64,000 bases of DNA from Pardosa pseudoannulata (taxonomy: Eukaryota; Arthropoda; Arachnida; Araneae; Lycosidae). Under the pieces are notes generated by a model. That model was not told the origin of the DNA, made no database searches, and saw nothing but the letters and a program-made list of their open reading frames with translations. Shown here in pieces: positions 58,942 to 62,095 of the stretch. A program made the position numbers and the translations under genes. The stretch lies in assembly GCA_032207245.1 (NCBI GenBank), contig CM063506.1:45186756-45250755 (forward strand), read 5' to 3'. Position 1 is the first letter of the stretch. Each line of letters starts with the position of its first letter.

Positions 58942-60717
58942 ACTTAGACTGTTTGGGTGAAAAATTGCAATTGGAATATATCTATTGTACATGGAAAGGA
59001 GACATGCTTTTTACTTATGGGATTTTATTACACATATGGAAAGAATGTTGAAATTATTAGGTAGATTCAGGTAGAAAGATTATGCCAGTATATACCTAAA
59101 ATTATACTTTTTACATACATAAATGCAAAAAATGATTAATCCCACCCCTCTAGGGATAGCCACCATTGCATTCAAATTTAGTACATTTCCAAAATATGAC
59201 ACATAACTGTGATGTGTCTGGGATTTTGGAGAAAATTATCTGGGTATGTTGTTTTGGGGTTTTCTGGCCACCATGTTCAACTCTGCGTTCAAAGCATTAG
59301 AATTGTTAATAAATGCAACACAATTCCCTCTGTATCTTCCACAGGCATATTTTTTAATCATTTTTCTCACTTTAGTTTCTTTTCCTAACTTTTCGATTGA
59401 TCACTTTTGTTATCTTTTTTGACAAAAATGGACCTGAAATTCTCTTCCCTTAAAAAGTCAGCCCAATTTTTGTATATCAGGCCCTTTAAAAATTAGTTTT
59501 AAATTTGACCTTAAAAATCCAGTTATTTCTTGTGTACCACAGTACCTCTGAAAACCTTGATATCATCCTAGGGGTGCAGCAAAGCCTTAATAATTAAACT
59601 AATGATTCCTAATGTACAATCCATCAACCCTATGGAGACCAGTACCAGTGCATTTAGTCTAGTTGAACAAAAAATCAAAGTAAATAGCTAACATTTATCA
59701 ATGTGTTGAATTTTTATTTGATTCTGCAAAAAATTAAAATGTCTTACTCATTACATTCATGAAAACTTGAATAAACTATCAATAACAGAGATCATCATTT
59801 TCCCAAGATCTAAAATATTAAACTAGGTATGTTAAAATAAGTTTTCAGAATAAAAGTCATCTTTTTGTTAAAGATCCTAAAAATTATCAAATTTAGAAAC
59901 TACAAATTGTAAATAAAATAATGAGCAAGTATCAAGGTATGAAAAATAAACATGGACTATGAAATAATAGAACTATATAATAATTTGCAAGTAATTAAGT
60001 ATTAATGAAATTAATAACAAATAAATACACGAATTTTTTCAATAATGCAGTTACATTATTTTTTTAAACTTATGATTAATTATACTTAGGTACTATGAGA
60101 TAATCTTAATTTTAAAAAGTACCTTAACTTAAAATAGCTTGGAAACCTCTGACATATATCCATTTTTACTATTAACCTAGTTTTAAATCTTGTTTATATA
60201 AAATAGAGCTAAATTGTTCCTTTTAGTTAGTTTTTCCACAATATTGTCAGTTTTCTCACTTTTTTAAGGTCTAATGCTTGTCTCCGTTTTAAGTCTTTTA
60301 TTTGCTTAAGTGATAACCAAGTACAGTTATTAAGTAAAATAAATAAAGTTGTGCTTTGGTTGGTCAAAATAATTAATCTGCAGTCTACCAGTTGGTCATC
60401 ATTGCTCCAGATATTTGTTTTAAAAAGGAGAAAATCTGTTGTTGCTAGACTGTTTTTGTCACCTTATTAAATTGCAGCATTTGCTAAGTAATATAATTAT
60501 ACGCGTTGGAATTTTTTACAGTAAGTTAGAATTTATTATCAGTAAGTTATAACATAAATCTCTTTTCCAGGTGGATGAATTTATTTTTCTAGCTTTTTTC
60601 CATATTAACTAAAATTTGTCCTCTTTATTGATTACAGAAACAATCCTAGTTGCCTGTAACCCTACAAAATTTGCAGTCACATGGAGTATTCGTCCAACAA
60701 CAATGCTGTTTACTCAG
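3357..60717 (+). CDS. CEP192: CEP192/SPD-2 centrosome scaffold gene, 26 exons seen, 3' incomplete
   Basis: Identification rests on conserved blocks recalled from human CEP192, found in the same order: the Aurora-A-binding segment (residues ~230-290 here), '[10 protein letters not shown]' (~310-320), 'PYFG' (331-334), 'STTDP' (~385), 'LGIQVPSEL' at the first ASH-like domain (~608), 'KYLAWGG' (~1008), 'LSGYGG' (~1105), 'YGDEIMRQ' (~1213) and 'SWTVQPEEL' (~1370). In the family this protein sits in pericentriolar material and recruits PLK4, Aurora A and PLK1/gamma-tubulin machinery. Every intron is GT-AG and reading frame is kept through all 25 junctions (1,557 codons, no stop), strong evidence for a functional gene. 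The final PapD-like domain and stop lie beyond the window. The ATG at 3358 follows an AG acceptor by one base, so it may be the start after an untranslated exon or an internal Met. Individual exons are listed separately. Residue numbers count from this ATG. Confidence 0.95.
3507..3713 (+). CDS. CEP192: CEP192 exon 2 (residues 21-89)
   Basis: Acceptor TTTTAG before 3507, donor GTATTT at 3714, 69 codons, phase 0 on both sides. The product is polar and Lys/Asn/Ser-rich, with [13 protein letters not shown] as its most hydrophobic stretch. I see no clear match to the acidic PLK4-binding region of human CEP192. The 89-bp intron before it is one of the two shortest in the gene. Confidence 0.85.
4019..4565. 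mobile_element. CAGACATGCCAAC-ended MITE, copy 1
   Basis: Left end CAGACATGCCAACTACTCCGG, right end ...GAATGTTGGCAAGTCTG. About 80% identical by eye over its length to the copies at 34100 and 63471. Non-coding; lies in intron 2. Confidence 0.85.
4671..4895. mobile_element. Short hAT-like MITE (about 225 bp)
   Basis: Left end CTGGGGTTCTCAAAATGGG with GCCACAGCACCC; the right end read on the other strand is CAGAAATTCTTGGACTTTC with CCCAGCACCC. The two arms match well enough for eroded inverted repeats of a Charlie-like hAT element. Confidence 0.6.
5476..5749 (+). CDS. CEP192: CEP192 exon 3 (residues 90-180)
   Basis: Acceptor ATTTCAG, donor GTATAT at 5750, open throughout, ends phase 1. It encodes a disordered acidic and Ser-rich segment ([13 protein letters not shown], then several Glu/Asp-rich stretches). 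No domain is recognisable; it corresponds to the low-complexity N-terminal half typical of the family. Confidence 0.9.
6010..6114. repeat. (TA)n microsatellite, intron 3
   Basis: Alternating TA with two TACATA interruptions and one ATGTA interruption. Confidence 0.97.
6530..6660 (+). repeat. Old SINE-1 (tRNA-derived) fragment
   Basis: Contains GATTCAAATCC (B-box like), then AGTTTCAGAATAAACTTTAA and GTCCTGGTCTCATTAACC, the order seen in the intact SINE-1 at 41455. Strongly decayed. Confidence 0.55.
7255..7311. repeat. (TA)n microsatellite, intron 3
   Basis: About 57 bases of uninterrupted TA. Confidence 0.97.
7882..8070 (+). CDS. CEP192: CEP192 exon 4 (residues 181-243), start of Aurora-A-binding region
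   Basis: Acceptor TTTTAG, donor GTATGT at 8071, phase 1 in and out; the joined codon GAT encodes Asp. Near its end, [14 protein letters not shown] resembles the human CEP192 stretch NEEGRWVTDLAYY that precedes the Aurora A-binding helix. Upstream part is Ser/Asn-rich and disordered. Confidence 0.92.
8233..8823. repeat. Interspersed repeat with an internal direct duplication
   Basis: More GC-rich than the surrounding intron. The phrase ACAAGAATCCAATATGGATG plus CTCTATC occurs near 8364-8400 and again near 8712-8750. Left end TAGCATATAGCCCG and right GGCTATTACTATATA may be eroded inverted ends. Family unknown. Confidence 0.5.
9296..9324. repeat. Poly-A run, intron 4
   Basis: 29 consecutive A. 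No source element is obvious upstream. Confidence 0.95.
10463..11430. mobile_element. Possible MITE with TATAAGCC ends
   Basis: Left side TATATTTTCATGTACAAGCC, and on the complement of the right side ATATATTTCCAATTATAAGCC; both flanks add further ...GGCTTATATA segments. Interior is AT-rich and non-coding. Boundaries are approximate. Confidence 0.4.
11700..11895 (+). repeat. SINE-1 (tRNA-derived), decayed
   Basis: Carries AGGTTCAAATCCTGCTG (B box), GATGTTCATAGC, CAGAATCAGCTTTAAGCAGTA and the TTTGTGTAGCAAAAAAGTA tail, in the order of the fresh copy at 41455. Confidence 0.75.
11895..12591. mobile_element. Insertion bounded by AGTCACTTTTT arrays
   Basis: GTCACTTTTCTCACCTT occurs directly repeated at 11895-11911 and 12575-12591, and both ends carry several copies of GTCACTTTTT. 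It separates two SINE-1 stretches. A similar arrangement may recur near 59365-60265. No coding potential. Confidence 0.45.
12592..12768 (+). repeat. SINE-1 (tRNA-derived), decayed
   Basis: GGTTCAAATCCTGCTGCTG, GATGTTCATGG, CAGAATCAGCTTTAAGCAGTA, CCAGGTCTCATTAGTCC and the terminal AGCACTCCAAACTAAACTA tail. Confidence 0.75.
13443..13504 (+). CDS. CEP192: CEP192 exon 5 (residues 244-264), Aurora-A-binding helix
   Basis: A 62-bp exon with acceptor TTTTCAG and donor GTAAGA. It encodes [21 protein letters not shown], a charged helix. This aligns with human EAFDLIAQDEEEFNKEHQF in the Aurora A-binding part of CEP192 (E-A at the start, E-x-F-x-K-E-H at the end). Its tiny size and strong match make it one of the most informative exons. 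A 5.4-kb intron precedes it. Confidence 0.93.
13720..14091 (+). pseudogene. Intronic open frame, possible retroelement polyprotein fragment
   Basis: A 123-codon open frame in intron 5 that is clearly more GC-rich than its surroundings. It reads [26 protein letters not shown] at first, which loosely resembles the protease-to-RT linker of Gypsy-type pol, then a charged, Lys/Glu-rich stretch. No catalytic motif is visible and there is no convincing match. It does not fit as an exon: the acceptor-like AG at 13735 gives the wrong phase. Confidence 0.35.
14405..14605 (+). repeat. SINE-1 (tRNA-derived), decayed
   Basis: AGTTCAAATCTCACTACTGGC, ATATTCATAGGC, TTAGCTTTAAGCAGTCAGCTCC, TTTGTGTAGCAAAAAAAGTAGACC and ATGCCCAAAACCAA. 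Confidence 0.75.
15085..15262 (+). repeat. SINE-1 (tRNA-derived), decayed
   Basis: GTTTTGAATCCTGCTGTTGG, GGCTTTAAGTAGTAGGTACC, GTCTCATTTGCCCTTGTGTA and AGTAGACTGTAATGCACC align with the copy at 41455. Confidence 0.7.
15611..15808 (+). CDS. CEP192: CEP192 exon 6 (residues 265-330), conserved LFSARSE block
   Basis: Acceptor TTTTTTTAG, donor GTAAAT at 15809, 66 codons, phase 0. It contains [14 protein letters not shown] and then [17 protein letters not shown], which parallels human LSLGEFFAQRSEALGCL. This is one of the few well-conserved islands in the disordered half. Confidence 0.95.
17757..17835 (+). CDS. CEP192: CEP192 exon 7 (residues 331-356)
   Basis: Acceptor TTTTTCAG, donor GTAAAT at 17836, ends phase 1. 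It begins [12 protein letters not shown], matching human PSFGYFIRSPEK, which also follows the LFxxRSE block, so the island is split by intron 6. The rest is polar. Confidence 0.93.
18564..19298 (+). CDS. CEP192: CEP192 exon 8 (residues 357-601), largest exon
   Basis: 735 bp, acceptor TATCTTAG, donor GTAAAT at 19299, phase 1 in and out. The first part ([34 protein letters not shown]) matches the human DSMLRISTIASAIAEAS / NTDPSQLAAMIKAL helical segment. The remainder is a long Ser/Thr/Asn/Cys-rich linker, with GQLHLSG just before the first beta domain. Human CEP192 has a longer linker at the same place. Confidence 0.96.
19633..19733. repeat. TA/TATG microsatellite, intron 8
   Basis: TATATA interspersed with TGTGTA and CATATATATG; the YIYI-type open frames across it are artefacts of the repeat. 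Confidence 0.95.
19740..20181 (+). pseudogene. hAT transposase 3' remnant
   Basis: Reading [20 protein letters not shown] then [10 protein letters not shown] matches the C-terminal dimerisation region of hAT transposases (C-E-x-x-F-S ... RSRL-x-DEHL). About 130 bases further on the complement of the 3' end is CAGAGATGGACAAACTTTTTCG, a typical hAT terminus. The 5' end and catalytic domain are missing, replaced by the microsatellite. Confidence 0.82.
21392..21633 (+). CDS. CEP192: CEP192 exon 9 (residues 602-682), first ASH/PapD-like domain
   Basis: Acceptor TTTATAG, donor GTATTT. Starts [19 protein letters not shown], matching human GLGSVRVPEELKLPH at the start of the conserved C-terminal half. 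The pattern [18 protein letters not shown] is the typical beta-strand and N-x-G turn of ASH/MSP-like domains. Ends phase 0. Confidence 0.96.
22559..22834 (+). CDS. CEP192: CEP192 exon 10 (residues 683-774), end of first and start of second beta domain
   Basis: Acceptor GTTGTAG, donor GTAAGT, 92 codons, phase 0. [17 protein letters not shown] closes the first domain (human VLFIPSSPGVFRCTFSV). [32 protein letters not shown] opens the second (human DFGDLTYGGWKALPLKLINRTHATVPIRL). Confidence 0.96.
23105..23143. repeat. (TA)n microsatellite
   Basis: Adjoins the solo LTR on its left; a second AT array lies on the right, so the LTR probably inserted into this array. Confidence 0.95.
23144..24013 (-). 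mobile_element. Solo LTR, minus orientation, about 870 bp
   Basis: Read on the minus strand it begins TGTAACTCTCTCTG and ends GACATCACA (TG...CA). It has a TATA box CTATAAAAG (complement of 23751-23759) and, about 530 bases downstream, an AATAAA signal (complement of 23220-23225). More GC-rich than its flanks, no internal coding region, no partner LTR nearby. A Gypsy-like LTR is likely. Flanks are AT arrays, so the target duplication cannot be read. Confidence 0.78.
24018..24134. repeat. AT minisatellite, about 24-bp unit
   Basis: The unit CATATATATATATTTATATATA repeats about three times (TATTTATATATACA spacing), followed by plain TA. Lies immediately right of the LTR. Confidence 0.85.
25643..25814 (+). 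CDS. CEP192: CEP192 exon 11 (residues 775-831)
   Basis: Acceptor TTTGTAG, donor GTTAGT (less usual), ends phase 1. Continues the second beta domain: [13 protein letters not shown], then [13 protein letters not shown]. Corresponds to the human segment between WRCFTF and the next strand pair. Confidence 0.92.
26370..26640 (-). repeat. SINE-2 (tRNA-derived), minus strand
   Basis: On the minus strand it starts GATAGCTCAGATGGCAAAGG (A-box region), followed by CACAATGTCCTCCAAG, ATACTGCTGGAGCTGGC and CCTGTTCCCTAATTTTAAA, collinear with the plus-strand copies at 43540 and 48112. Confidence 0.7.
27169..27296 (+). CDS. CEP192: CEP192 exon 12 (residues 832-874)
   Basis: Acceptor TATCATAG, donor GTATGT, phase 1 in and 0 out; the split codon ATA encodes Ile. 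Encodes [10 protein letters not shown] and the strand pair [20 protein letters not shown], consistent with the edge of a PapD-like domain. Confidence 0.92.
28510..28721 (+). CDS. CEP192: CEP192 exon 13 (residues 875-945), ASH-type domain
   Basis: Acceptor AATTTCAG, donor GTAAGC at 28722, ends phase 2. Classic ASH pattern: [49 protein letters not shown]. It matches human LPLKNAGNIEVYLDIKV / VDPKNLLLKPGEEHEVIVSFTP. Confidence 0.97.
28765..29547 (+). pseudogene. hAT transposon remnant with C-terminal transposase tail
   Basis: Left end CAAGAGTGGCCAAG and right end complement CAGGGGTGGCCAAACTT. GTATATAA occurs at 28757-28764 and 29548-29555, a plausible 8-bp target duplication. About 29205-29300 reads [20 protein letters not shown], the conserved hAT tail. 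The remainder is decayed. Confidence 0.8.
30408..30822. mobile_element. Decayed hAT-like element
   Basis: Left CAGTGGTTTTTCACCACTTTTT and right complement CTACCACTGAGGGGTACTTAAAC resemble hAT termini of the CAGTGGTTCTCAACC type. No coding potential. Confidence 0.45.
31252..31476 (+). CDS. CEP192: CEP192 exon 14 (residues 945-1020), LAWGG signature
   Basis: Acceptor CTTTCAG, donor GTAGGT at 31477, phase 2 in and out. Contains [16 protein letters not shown] (human QPFGPQYEVVLKGEV) and [13 protein letters not shown] (human NKQFLAWGGVPLG), one of the most diagnostic matches for CEP192. Confidence 0.97.
32419..32503 (+). CDS. CEP192: CEP192 exon 15 (residues 1020-1048)
   Basis: Acceptor TATTTAG, donor GTATGG at 32504, ends phase 0. 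[21 protein letters not shown] matches the human LQKLALRNNSASTTQHLRLLIR strand pair that follows LAWGG. Short exon with a weak donor but frame and homology agree. Confidence 0.93.
32628..32740 (+). mobile_element. Solo 3' end of the Tc1 family found at 54331
   Basis: Matches 55308-55418: GGGTTTACGCTGTAATTG, GCTCTACCAACTATTGATTT, GAATAAAGTTAGCTTTTC and the terminus ATACTTATTGGTAGACAGTG followed by TA. A 5'-truncated copy in intron 15. Confidence 0.9.
33030..33145 (+). repeat. Partial copy of the 42105/43260 repeat
   Basis: GACTTGGTTACTAATTTATAC, AAAAAATTTTATTTAG and TTTTAGGTACTTGTTTTTTG follow the same order as the two units at 42105 and 43260. Confidence 0.5.
33273..33434 (+). CDS. CEP192: CEP192 exon 16 (residues 1049-1102)
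   Basis: Acceptor AATTTAG, donor GTAATT, 54 codons, phase 0. Encodes [26 protein letters not shown], the end of an ASH-like domain (human IFISVLFAPTRLSCMLARLEIKQL). Confidence 0.95.
34100..34636. mobile_element. CAGACATGCCAAC-ended MITE, copy 2
   Basis: Ends CAGACATGCCAAC and GTTGGCATGTCTG are perfect inverted repeats of 13 bp. CTATTC flanks both sides and may be a 6-bp target duplication. Best-preserved copy of the three. Confidence 0.9.
35236..35490 (-). repeat. SINE-2 (tRNA-derived), minus strand
   Basis: Minus strand reads GCTGTAATAGCTAAGTTAAC (A-box region), then AGCTTAAGCCTCAAC complement, CAATAGGTTTATGGTTACAA. Collinear with the copy at 26370. Confidence 0.6.
35596..35637. repeat. 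Poly-T run (42 T)
   Basis: Uninterrupted T; about 280 bases upstream of a long poly-A tract, so the two could pair as an inverted repeat. Confidence 0.95.
35921..36095. repeat. Poly-A and A-rich low-complexity tract
   Basis: 51 consecutive A then AAT/AATA-rich sequence, preceded by a tandem duplication of GAATTCAAAGAAGCA. Accuracy of the assembly here is doubtful. Confidence 0.93.
37582..37762 (+). CDS. CEP192: CEP192 exon 17 (residues 1103-1163), LSGYGG signature
   Basis: Acceptor TGTTTTAG, donor GTAAGT, ends phase 1. Begins [16 protein letters not shown] (human IPLSGYGGTSNLILEG) and contains [17 protein letters not shown] (human FSVRNTGSRAAFVKAV). It follows a 4.1-kb intron with long homopolymer runs. 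Confidence 0.97.
37941..38479 (+). mobile_element. Tigger/pogo transposon, second internally deleted copy
   Basis: Left end CAGTTTACTTTGCTTAATG and right end CATTAAGCAGAGTCCACTG, with TA on both sides. About 38185-38300 reads [20 protein letters not shown] then PVSRPL, the CENP-B-type DNA-binding HTH of pogo transposases, a part absent from the copy at 2053. Confidence 0.87.
38633..39406. mobile_element. hAT-like MITE rich in GTCATGGA
   Basis: Left CATGGTTTCTGCGCACC and right complement CAGGGTATCTGCCC are inverted ends. Subterminal sequence repeats GTCATGGAAAGTCATGGA several times. TAAAAT occurs directly outside both ends. Non-coding. Confidence 0.7.
39802..39960. repeat. CTCCTTTTTTCC pyrimidine array
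   Basis: Several repeats of CTCCTTTTTTCCT-like motif on the + strand, echoing shorter arrays at 42307-42360 and 43452-43495. The open frame across it is a low-complexity artefact. Confidence 0.55.
40040..41440 (-). other. CpG-rich intronic insertion of unknown type
   Basis: Clearly richer in CpG than the rest of the window, implying recent arrival or selection. On the minus strand there is a TATA-like GGATATATAAGGC (complement of about 40527-40539) and AATAAA signals downstream (complement of about 40326-40360), the layout of an LTR or a small promoter. I could not find matching ends or a reading frame. It sits in the 6.7-kb intron 17. Confidence 0.4.
41455..41637 (+). repeat. SINE-1 (tRNA-derived), youngest copy
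   Basis: A box TGGCCGAATGGTTAGGGCAC, B box GGTTCGAGTCC, then GATGTTCGTAGCCGTTCGG, GGCTTTAAACAGTAGGTCCC, TTAGCCCTCGTGTAGC and tail CTCCCAACCAACCAACC. The head resembles tRNA-Ser or tRNA-Leu, but no folded tRNA 3' half exists, so it is a SINE and not a tRNA gene. Confidence 0.9.
41638..41790 (+). repeat. SINE-1 variant in tandem with the previous copy
   Basis: Begins CCTACAGCTGAATCGGTAGTA like its neighbour, with B box GGTTCGAATCCC, GTTCGCAGCCGCTCAGAATCG, then a diverged AGTAGTAAATTCCGATGTC tail. Still CpG-rich, so fairly recent. Confidence 0.75.
41815..41882 (-). repeat. tRNA-like SINE head, minus strand
   Basis: On the minus strand it reads GATCGAATAGGACGGC and GTGGGTTCGAATTCTAC (B box). 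A short, 5'-only fragment. Confidence 0.6.
42105..42375 (+). repeat. Dispersed ~265-bp repeat, copy A
   Basis: Shares TCTAATTTGAATCTGAAC, TTCGAGTAATTGTTTACATT, ACTTAGGTACTTGTTTTTGC and the CTCTTTTTTCCTC tail with copy B at 43260. Confidence 0.65.
43260..43525 (+). repeat. Dispersed ~265-bp repeat, copy B
   Basis: Same order as copy A: TCTGATTTGAATCTATTTTG, CTTGAGTACTTGTTTATATT, TAGGCAATTGTTTTTGC, CCTCCTTTTTTCC and GACTTCTGTGTCTG. Confidence 0.65.
43540..43840 (+). repeat. SINE-2 (tRNA-derived)
   Basis: Head GTGGTAGCTCAGTTAGCAAAG (A box), then CACAATGTCTTCCAAGTTCCC, CATCTGGAGGTGTCAGGC and TAAGCCTGGTGTTCTTTGC; ends near a GTAACAATA tail. The B box is lost. Confidence 0.78.
44465..44544 (+). 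CDS. CEP192: CEP192 exon 18 (residues 1163-1189)
   Basis: Acceptor TTTAATAG, donor GTATGT, 80 bp. Encodes [22 protein letters not shown], matching human LDPKVLRIFPDKFVLKERTQ. It lies after a 6.7-kb intron, the largest in the visible gene, which holds hAT, SINE and CpG-rich insertions. Confidence 0.92.
45113..45741. mobile_element. Solo LTR with 5-bp target duplication TTGTC
   Basis: Begins TGTAAGTATTGCG and ends GGCGAGTTTACA. TTGTC is duplicated exactly at 45108-45112 and 45742-45746. It is GC-richer than its flanks and contains a 37-base T run followed by AATAAA at 45585-45590. A 5-bp duplication fits Gypsy, Copia or BEL families. The open frames inside are not protein-like. Confidence 0.82.
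46290..46350 (-). repeat. tRNA-like SINE fragment, minus strand
   Basis: Complement reads GTGTGGGTTCAAATTCTG, a B-box match, with little else recognisable. Confidence 0.4.
47345..47448 (+). CDS. CEP192: CEP192 exon 19 (residues 1190-1224)
   Basis: Acceptor TTTTTAG, donor GTATTG, ends phase 2. Contains [18 protein letters not shown], matching human LSTVYLFGGDEISRQQYRR and closing an ASH-like domain. Confidence 0.96.
48112..48490 (+). repeat. SINE-2 (tRNA-derived), longest copy
   Basis: Head ATGGTAGCTCAGTCAGCTAG (A box), AGAGGTCATGGGATCAAATT (B-box region), then CTCAAACAATACCTCTGGAGG, CTGGCTAAGCCTGGGG, GGCCCCTGTTTTTAAATTAG, CTAGGAGTATTAGTAAC and an (AAC)n tail. The CATAACC loop recalls a tRNA-Met or Ile head. 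Confidence 0.85.
48601..48661. repeat. (AT)n microsatellite, intron 19
   Basis: About 60 bases of AT before GTATACC. Confidence 0.97.
49496..49587 (+). CDS. CEP192: CEP192 exon 20 (residues 1224-1254)
   Basis: Acceptor CACTATAG, donor GTATAC, ends phase 1. Encodes [27 protein letters not shown], a polar linker between beta domains, comparable with the human linker around the QNINFVEAF stretch. Confidence 0.9.
50164..50226 (+). repeat. 63-base T run just before exon 21
   Basis: Ends 17 bases before the exon 21 acceptor, so it acts as an extreme polypyrimidine tract. Length is likely polymorphic or inexact. Confidence 0.95.
50244..50424 (+). CDS. CEP192: CEP192 exon 21 (residues 1255-1315)
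   Basis: Acceptor TTCTATAG preceded by a 63-base T run; donor GTTGGT. Phase 1 in, 2 out. [16 protein letters not shown] matches the human LFYGSMCKIILSVIG region; the rest ([18 protein letters not shown]) is linker. Confidence 0.93.
51020..51530 (-). other. Possible LTR-type sequence, minus orientation
   Basis: On the minus strand TTTTATTGTAAATAAATCTG followed by TGTTATTTTGTTAATACTGG looks like an LTR poly(A) region. No paired ends or target duplication were found. The 113-codon open frame at 51160 lies here and resembles no protein I know. Confidence 0.25.
52403..52660 (+). CDS. CEP192: CEP192 exon 22 (residues 1315-1401)
   Basis: Acceptor TTTATAG, donor GTATTT, phase 2 in and out. A Pro/Ser linker leads to [16 protein letters not shown], matching human EEPWTVLPEHLILVAP, and to [14 protein letters not shown], the first strands of the next PapD-like domain. 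Confidence 0.96.
52795..52860 (+). CDS. CEP192: CEP192 exon 23 (residues 1401-1423)
   Basis: Acceptor ATTTCAG, donor GTAAGT, 66 bp after a 134-bp intron. [21 protein letters not shown] matches human FELCWPAHCLTVTPQHGCVAP, including the conserved Trp. Confidence 0.95.
53020..53100 (+). repeat. Old SINE-1 fragment
   Basis: GATTCAAATTCCAGTTCCAGG then CATAGATGTTGATAGCTG parallels the B box and following segment of SINE-1. Confidence 0.45.
54212..54300. mobile_element. Single end of a pogo-like element
   Basis: ACAGTCAAACCCTGTTATAA, then AACCTCAAGGGACTAGAGG and TATATCTGGTGGTTCACTAT resemble pogo/Tigger-type ends. The other terminus is absent; the Tc1 element lies next to it. Confidence 0.5.
54331..55418 (+). 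mobile_element. Near-complete Tc1 (DD34E) transposon
   Basis: Termini CACTGTCTACCAATAAGTAT then TTGGACACCT and their inverted copy at 55389-55418 are essentially perfect, with TA target duplication on both sides. 1,088 bp in total. It carries a broken transposase gene described separately. The perfect ends and CpG content indicate a fairly recent insertion into intron 23. Confidence 0.95.
54454..55325 (+). pseudogene. Tc1 transposase, inactivated
   Basis: The N-terminal HTH ([34 protein letters not shown]) is open from 54454 to a stop at 54661-54663. The catalytic part survives in several frames: [13 protein letters not shown] (first catalytic Asp replaced by Asn), SQDNNASCH (second Asp kept), then one-base loss near 55193 before [12 protein letters not shown] (Glu kept). 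Stops, frameshifts and the lost Asp make it non-functional. Confidence 0.9.
55930..56032 (+). CDS. CEP192: CEP192 exon 24 (residues 1423-1457)
   Basis: Acceptor ATTTCAG, donor GTAATT, ends phase 0. Encodes [20 protein letters not shown] and [12 protein letters not shown], the final strands of the domain begun in exon 22 (human ILVSPNSSL ... GLIYIHCDDGQKK). It follows the intron carrying the Tc1 element. Confidence 0.93.
57246..57975 (-). other. Possible LTR or retroelement fragment
   Basis: GC-richer than its surroundings. On the minus strand there is an AATAAA signal (complement of about 57317). It also has internal direct duplications: GGGGCTTTCCTCA twice and TGAAATTTGCTTGCCTTTT twice. No terminal repeats or target duplication could be confirmed. 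Confidence 0.35.
58244..58463 (+). CDS. CEP192: CEP192 exon 25 (residues 1458-1530)
   Basis: Acceptor TTTCTAG, donor GTAAGA, ends phase 1. [10 protein letters not shown] closes the previous domain (human KIVKVQIREDL). [18 protein letters not shown] (human VEIRNKSITFPTTEPG) opens the next. Confidence 0.95.
58907..58939. repeat. (TA)n microsatellite, intron 25
   Basis: About 33 bases of TA. Confidence 0.95.
60638..60717 (+). CDS. CEP192: CEP192 exon 26 (residues 1531-1557), last in window
   Basis: Acceptor ATTACAG, donor GTAAAG at 60718, 80 bp, ends phase 0. [20 protein letters not shown] matches human SYLELENHGTTDVKWHLSSL with the invariant Trp. No further exon is found to 64000. In human CEP192 a further PapD-like domain of roughly 200 or more residues follows, so the gene's end is missing here. 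Confidence 0.94.
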
Positions 60718-61794
60718 GTAAAGACATTCTTAAAATGATTTATGCAAATATAATATTTGTGAATTGAAAATTAATTGCATAAACAAAACATTAAAATCAA
60801 AATTAAACTCCACCTTTAATTCATGATTATTAGTACTTTACTCTTATTTACTTTTCAGGGTATTATTAATTTTGTTAAATGATCAAACTATTTATCAAAT
60901 AAGTTCCTATATTGGTTTTAGATGTATGTGAGTCTAAATACTTCTAACATGTTTTTAATTAAATGTTAACCCTTTAGCGGACAGAGGTTTCGCAGCAAAA
61001 CCTCTGGTTAAATATTTTTTTCTCTAATTTTTGGAGAAATATGAATTTATTTCGATTGTTTTATGTTTTTGACATTTGAAACTTAAAATAAATGACAGTA
61101 CTACACTTAATTTTTTAAAAATATATGTATTTATACTTGCTGTACCTGGAAAGTTAGTAATGCAATTATTTTTCACTTACGACCCCAAACAAAAGTATCT
61201 ATTCAAACAACACTTATAAATTGTCAAATTATTTATTTATTTTACTTTTTTAAGAACACTTATTTATTGTTCTTTCAATATAATAAAAATTTTAAAAAGT
61301 TATGTTCGCGCTGTACAAGGAATGTGTTTGTCAGTTAATTCCCCTCAATTCCTCCTATGGTATCATCCTCTAAGGGAAACCCCTGTAAGGATTGCAAAGA
61401 AAAACTTTAATATATTTTGAATTTGTAAGATTCATAGATAATATTTATAAACTGATTTCATTAAATTCCAAAGGTTTCATGTAGATGATCTTTAAAGGGT
61501 TAAAAAAGAGTTTATGAAAAACATTCAGGAAGTTGCTTTTGAGAATTTCACAAATTTCTTATTTACAATAATACACACTTGCTTTAGATATTTGCATAGA
61601 AGTGGATTGTTCATTTATAGAATAAATATGTCTTAAAATATTATGCATTGTGAAAAACTTGTATCATCCAATTACTTTTAGAGAGTGACTGAAATGCAGC
61701 TCTCTATATTTGTTATCTTTCTTAATTTTCATAATATTAACTTGGATAATTAATAAAAGTTGCTTTATAATTATGACTTCAAAATTGTATGCAT

Positions 61795-62095
61795 TTGTGT
61801 GACGTGAGAAAGTAATACACAAAACCCAGTGGTGTTGAAGTAGCATTTTGTGCTCCCAAGACACAGGTCTGAGATTAGATCCTTTGGTTGGATAAAGTTA
61901 ACTCAGCCTTCCACCCCTTCAGGGGTAGACAAATTGAGAACCAAGCATGCTTGGGAACTAAATACTGGGGGTTCTGCGCAAGGTTGACCATCTAATTGGG
62001 ACATACGCTTTACACCCTAGGGCCCTTAATCTCAAAAATAAAGTTTGGTACTGTAGGCCAAGGCCCCCTTGTTGGGCTATAGCGCTGGTGAGTAT
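61795..62095 (+). repeat. SINE-3 with a conserved central segment
   Basis: tRNA-like head ending CAGGTCTGAGATTAGATCC, then TCAGCCTTCCACCCCTTCAGG and GGTAGACAAATTGAGAACCA, a central segment, then AATAAAGTTTGGTACTGTAGG and GGGCTATAGCGCTGG. The central segment resembles the Ceph-type SINE domain I recall from cephalopods. Lies in the intron after exon 26. Confidence 0.7.
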
